A stretch of DNA of 64,000 nucleotides from Citrifermentans bemidjiense Bem. GTDB lineage: Bacteria; Desulfobacterota; Desulfuromonadia; Geobacterales; Geobacteraceae. The stretch covers positions 620,001 through 684,000 of the forward strand of contig NC_011146.1 in NCBI RefSeq assembly GCF_000020725.1. Direction: 5' to 3'. A program made the position numbers and the translations under genes. Each line of letters opens with the position of its first letter. Position 1 is the first letter of the stretch. The notes beneath the pieces were generated by a model. The model had not been told where the DNA came from, searched no databases, and was given only the letters and a program-made list of their open reading frames with translations. Shown piece after piece: positions 62,995 to 64,000 of this stretch.

Positions 62995-64000
62995 TTACGC
63001 CGGAGAGTGCACCGGCAGCACGTTCCCCCCCTCGGGTATCACGTAGGCGCGAAACTCTTCGGTGAGCATCGGGAGCGCGAGTCTCATTGCTTCTTCCAGC
63101 GTCTGCGCGGGGGTCATTCCCATGGTCCTGACTTCTTCCCCGGGGAGCTGGGAAACCAGCACTACCTTGAATCGCTCCGCCTTCTCCTTCACCGACCAGG
63201 CCGTCTGTCCGTTGATCTCGTAGCGTTTTCTCAGGGCCGATTCCAACTCGAAGCAGGTGGGGTAGCCGAACCAGTTGAAGAAGGTGGCGTTGCCGTAGCC
63301 GTCGCGGCATTCCGCGAGAAGCACCATGACCCCTCCCGGTTTCAGGGCGCGGCTTGCGTACTCCATCGACTTGTGCGCCTGGATCAGGTTGATGTCCTTG
63401 GGGAAACCGCCGCAGGAAACCAGCACCAGGTCGGCCAATTCGTCGATGGGGGCCGAGAAGGCGTCGGCGTAAAAGCGGCACCCTGCCAGGTGGGCGTCGC
63501 GCCAGTCGCCGGCAAAGGCGGCGACGATCTTCTTGTCCGGGCCGAGCACGGTGTTCAGGATGAACTCGGGGGGGCGCTTGCCGCACGCTTCCAGCATCGC
63601 CTCGTGCACCGGGTTCCCCGCAAGGTTTCCCGTTACCGCCTTGGGATGCCTGCCGCTTCCCTCTTCCGGGTTCAACAGGGCAAAGTGGCTCGCCATGCAA
63701 CTGCGTCGGCTGGAGACGCCGGGAAGCAGGCTTTTTCTTCCGCCGCCAAATCCCGCGAAGTAGTGAAAGGTAATTGCGCCGGTAAGGATGAGCCGGTCCG
63801 CCTCAGCGACGCGACGGTTTATCTCGACCGGCACTCCGCGGGAGGTATCCCCCAGGTACACCAGCGCGCCGGGGGCGTCGCAGTCGTGGTCGCTGACCCT
63901 GACCCGGCCGTACACCTCGCCGAGGATCTTTCTCTGCTCGGCCTCGGTCTGTTTGCGATGTATCCCCAGTGCGATCACTATCTCTATATCGCGGTCCCTG
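62995..64000 (-). CDS. larA: LarA-like lactate racemase, cut by the window end
   Basis: C-terminal ~335 residues; the frame runs open to the window edge (DRDIEIVIALGIHRKQ), so the start lies outside. GIHRKQTEAEQ and ITFHYFAGFGGGRKSLLPG hold the His residues that bind the nickel-pincer cofactor in LarA, and VLVSCGGFPKDINLIQAHKS is the conserved end. It interconverts L- and D-lactate, or a related 2-hydroxy acid. Followed by the glcD-like and glcF-like genes, it probably feeds lactate to the oxidase. The enzyme needs LarB/C/E for its cofactor; these are not in the window. Confidence 0.83.
   Translation of the reverse strand, partial: RDRDIEIVIALGIHRKQTEAEQRKILGEVYGRVRVSDHDCDAPGALVYLGDTSRGVPVEINRRVAEADRLILTGAITFHYFAGFGGGRKSLLPGVSSRRSCMASHFALLNPEEGSGRHPKAVTGNLAGNPVHEAMLEACGKRPPEFILNTVLGPDKKIVAAFAGDWRDAHLAGCRFYADAFSAPIDELADLVLVSCGGFPKDINLIQAHKSMEYASRALKPGGVMVLLAECRDGYGNATFFNWFGYPTCFELESALRKRYEINGQTAWSVKEKAERFKVVLVSQLPGEEVRTMGMTPAQTLEEAMRLALPMLTEEFRAYVIPEGGNVLPVHSPA

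Overview
The window looks like chromosome of a Geobacter-type dissimilatory metal reducer (Geobacteraceae, Desulfuromonadia). This is inferred from gene content, not from a marker gene: several large PAS or Cache histidine kinases (one sharing the GGIAHDFNN box with another), a GEMM-I riboswitch, a methylmalonyl-CoA/acyl-CoA carboxylase set, the hisZ-purA pair, lactate/glycolate oxidase genes, and GC-rich coding DNA with AT-rich control regions. There is no prophage, insertion sequence, CRISPR array or ribosomal RNA.

Layout. 0.5-8.7 kb (+): envelope proteins (DUF898, M48 peptidase, DUF5684), a PNPOx-like protein, a 997-residue hybrid kinase, a small membrane protein and a YkgJ protein. 9-11.5 kb (-): YtcJ-like amidohydrolase and YcaC-like hydrolase. 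11.7-13.8 kb (+): lone receiver plus a histidine kinase broken by a one-base frameshift. 13.8-23 kb: AsmA-like DUF748 protein, DoxX, small envelope proteins, a DUF922 protein behind a CRP/FNR-like palindrome, a Gly/Thr repeat protein built on a 48-bp repeat, and kup behind a ydaO (c-di-AMP) riboswitch. 23-32 kb (-): HD-GYP protein, a patatin-like remnant, ChaN-like protein, two sensor kinases (one behind a GEMM-I riboswitch with its own terminator), DUF4105 and DUF3015 proteins. 32.5-34.4 kb (-): purine permease and phosphoribosyltransferase.

34.5-40 kb (-) is the most unusual part: a compact six-gene operon with carrier protein, GNAT, ureohydrolase-like enzyme, Cys-cluster protein, acyl-CoA-dehydrogenase-like flavoprotein and stand-alone adenylation domain. 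The adenylation/carrier/dehydrogenase trio is the logic of prolyl-carrier oxidation (PltF/PltL/PltE, AnaC/AnaD/AnaB), but the extra enzymes fit no pathway I can name. It is the best candidate for an undescribed system.

40-51 kb: radical SAM protein, OmpW-like protein, ElbB, two small Cys-rich proteins, a Lys-Glu-Lys-Glu tRNA operon, hisZ-purA, secreted proteins and a porin. 51.5-59.5 kb (-): methylmalonyl-CoA epimerase, methylmalonyl-CoA mutase (frame broken in a run of eight G), a zinc-ribbon protein on +, and a two-gene biotin-dependent acyl-CoA carboxylase with a 22-codon leader; together they suit propionyl-CoA/succinyl-CoA interconversion. 60-64 kb (-): larA (cut by the window end), glcD-like and glcF-like genes, a probable lactate racemisation and oxidation unit.

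Limits: all functions come from reading motifs by eye. Starts were chosen by Shine-Dalgarno position and protein logic. No search or folding program was run.
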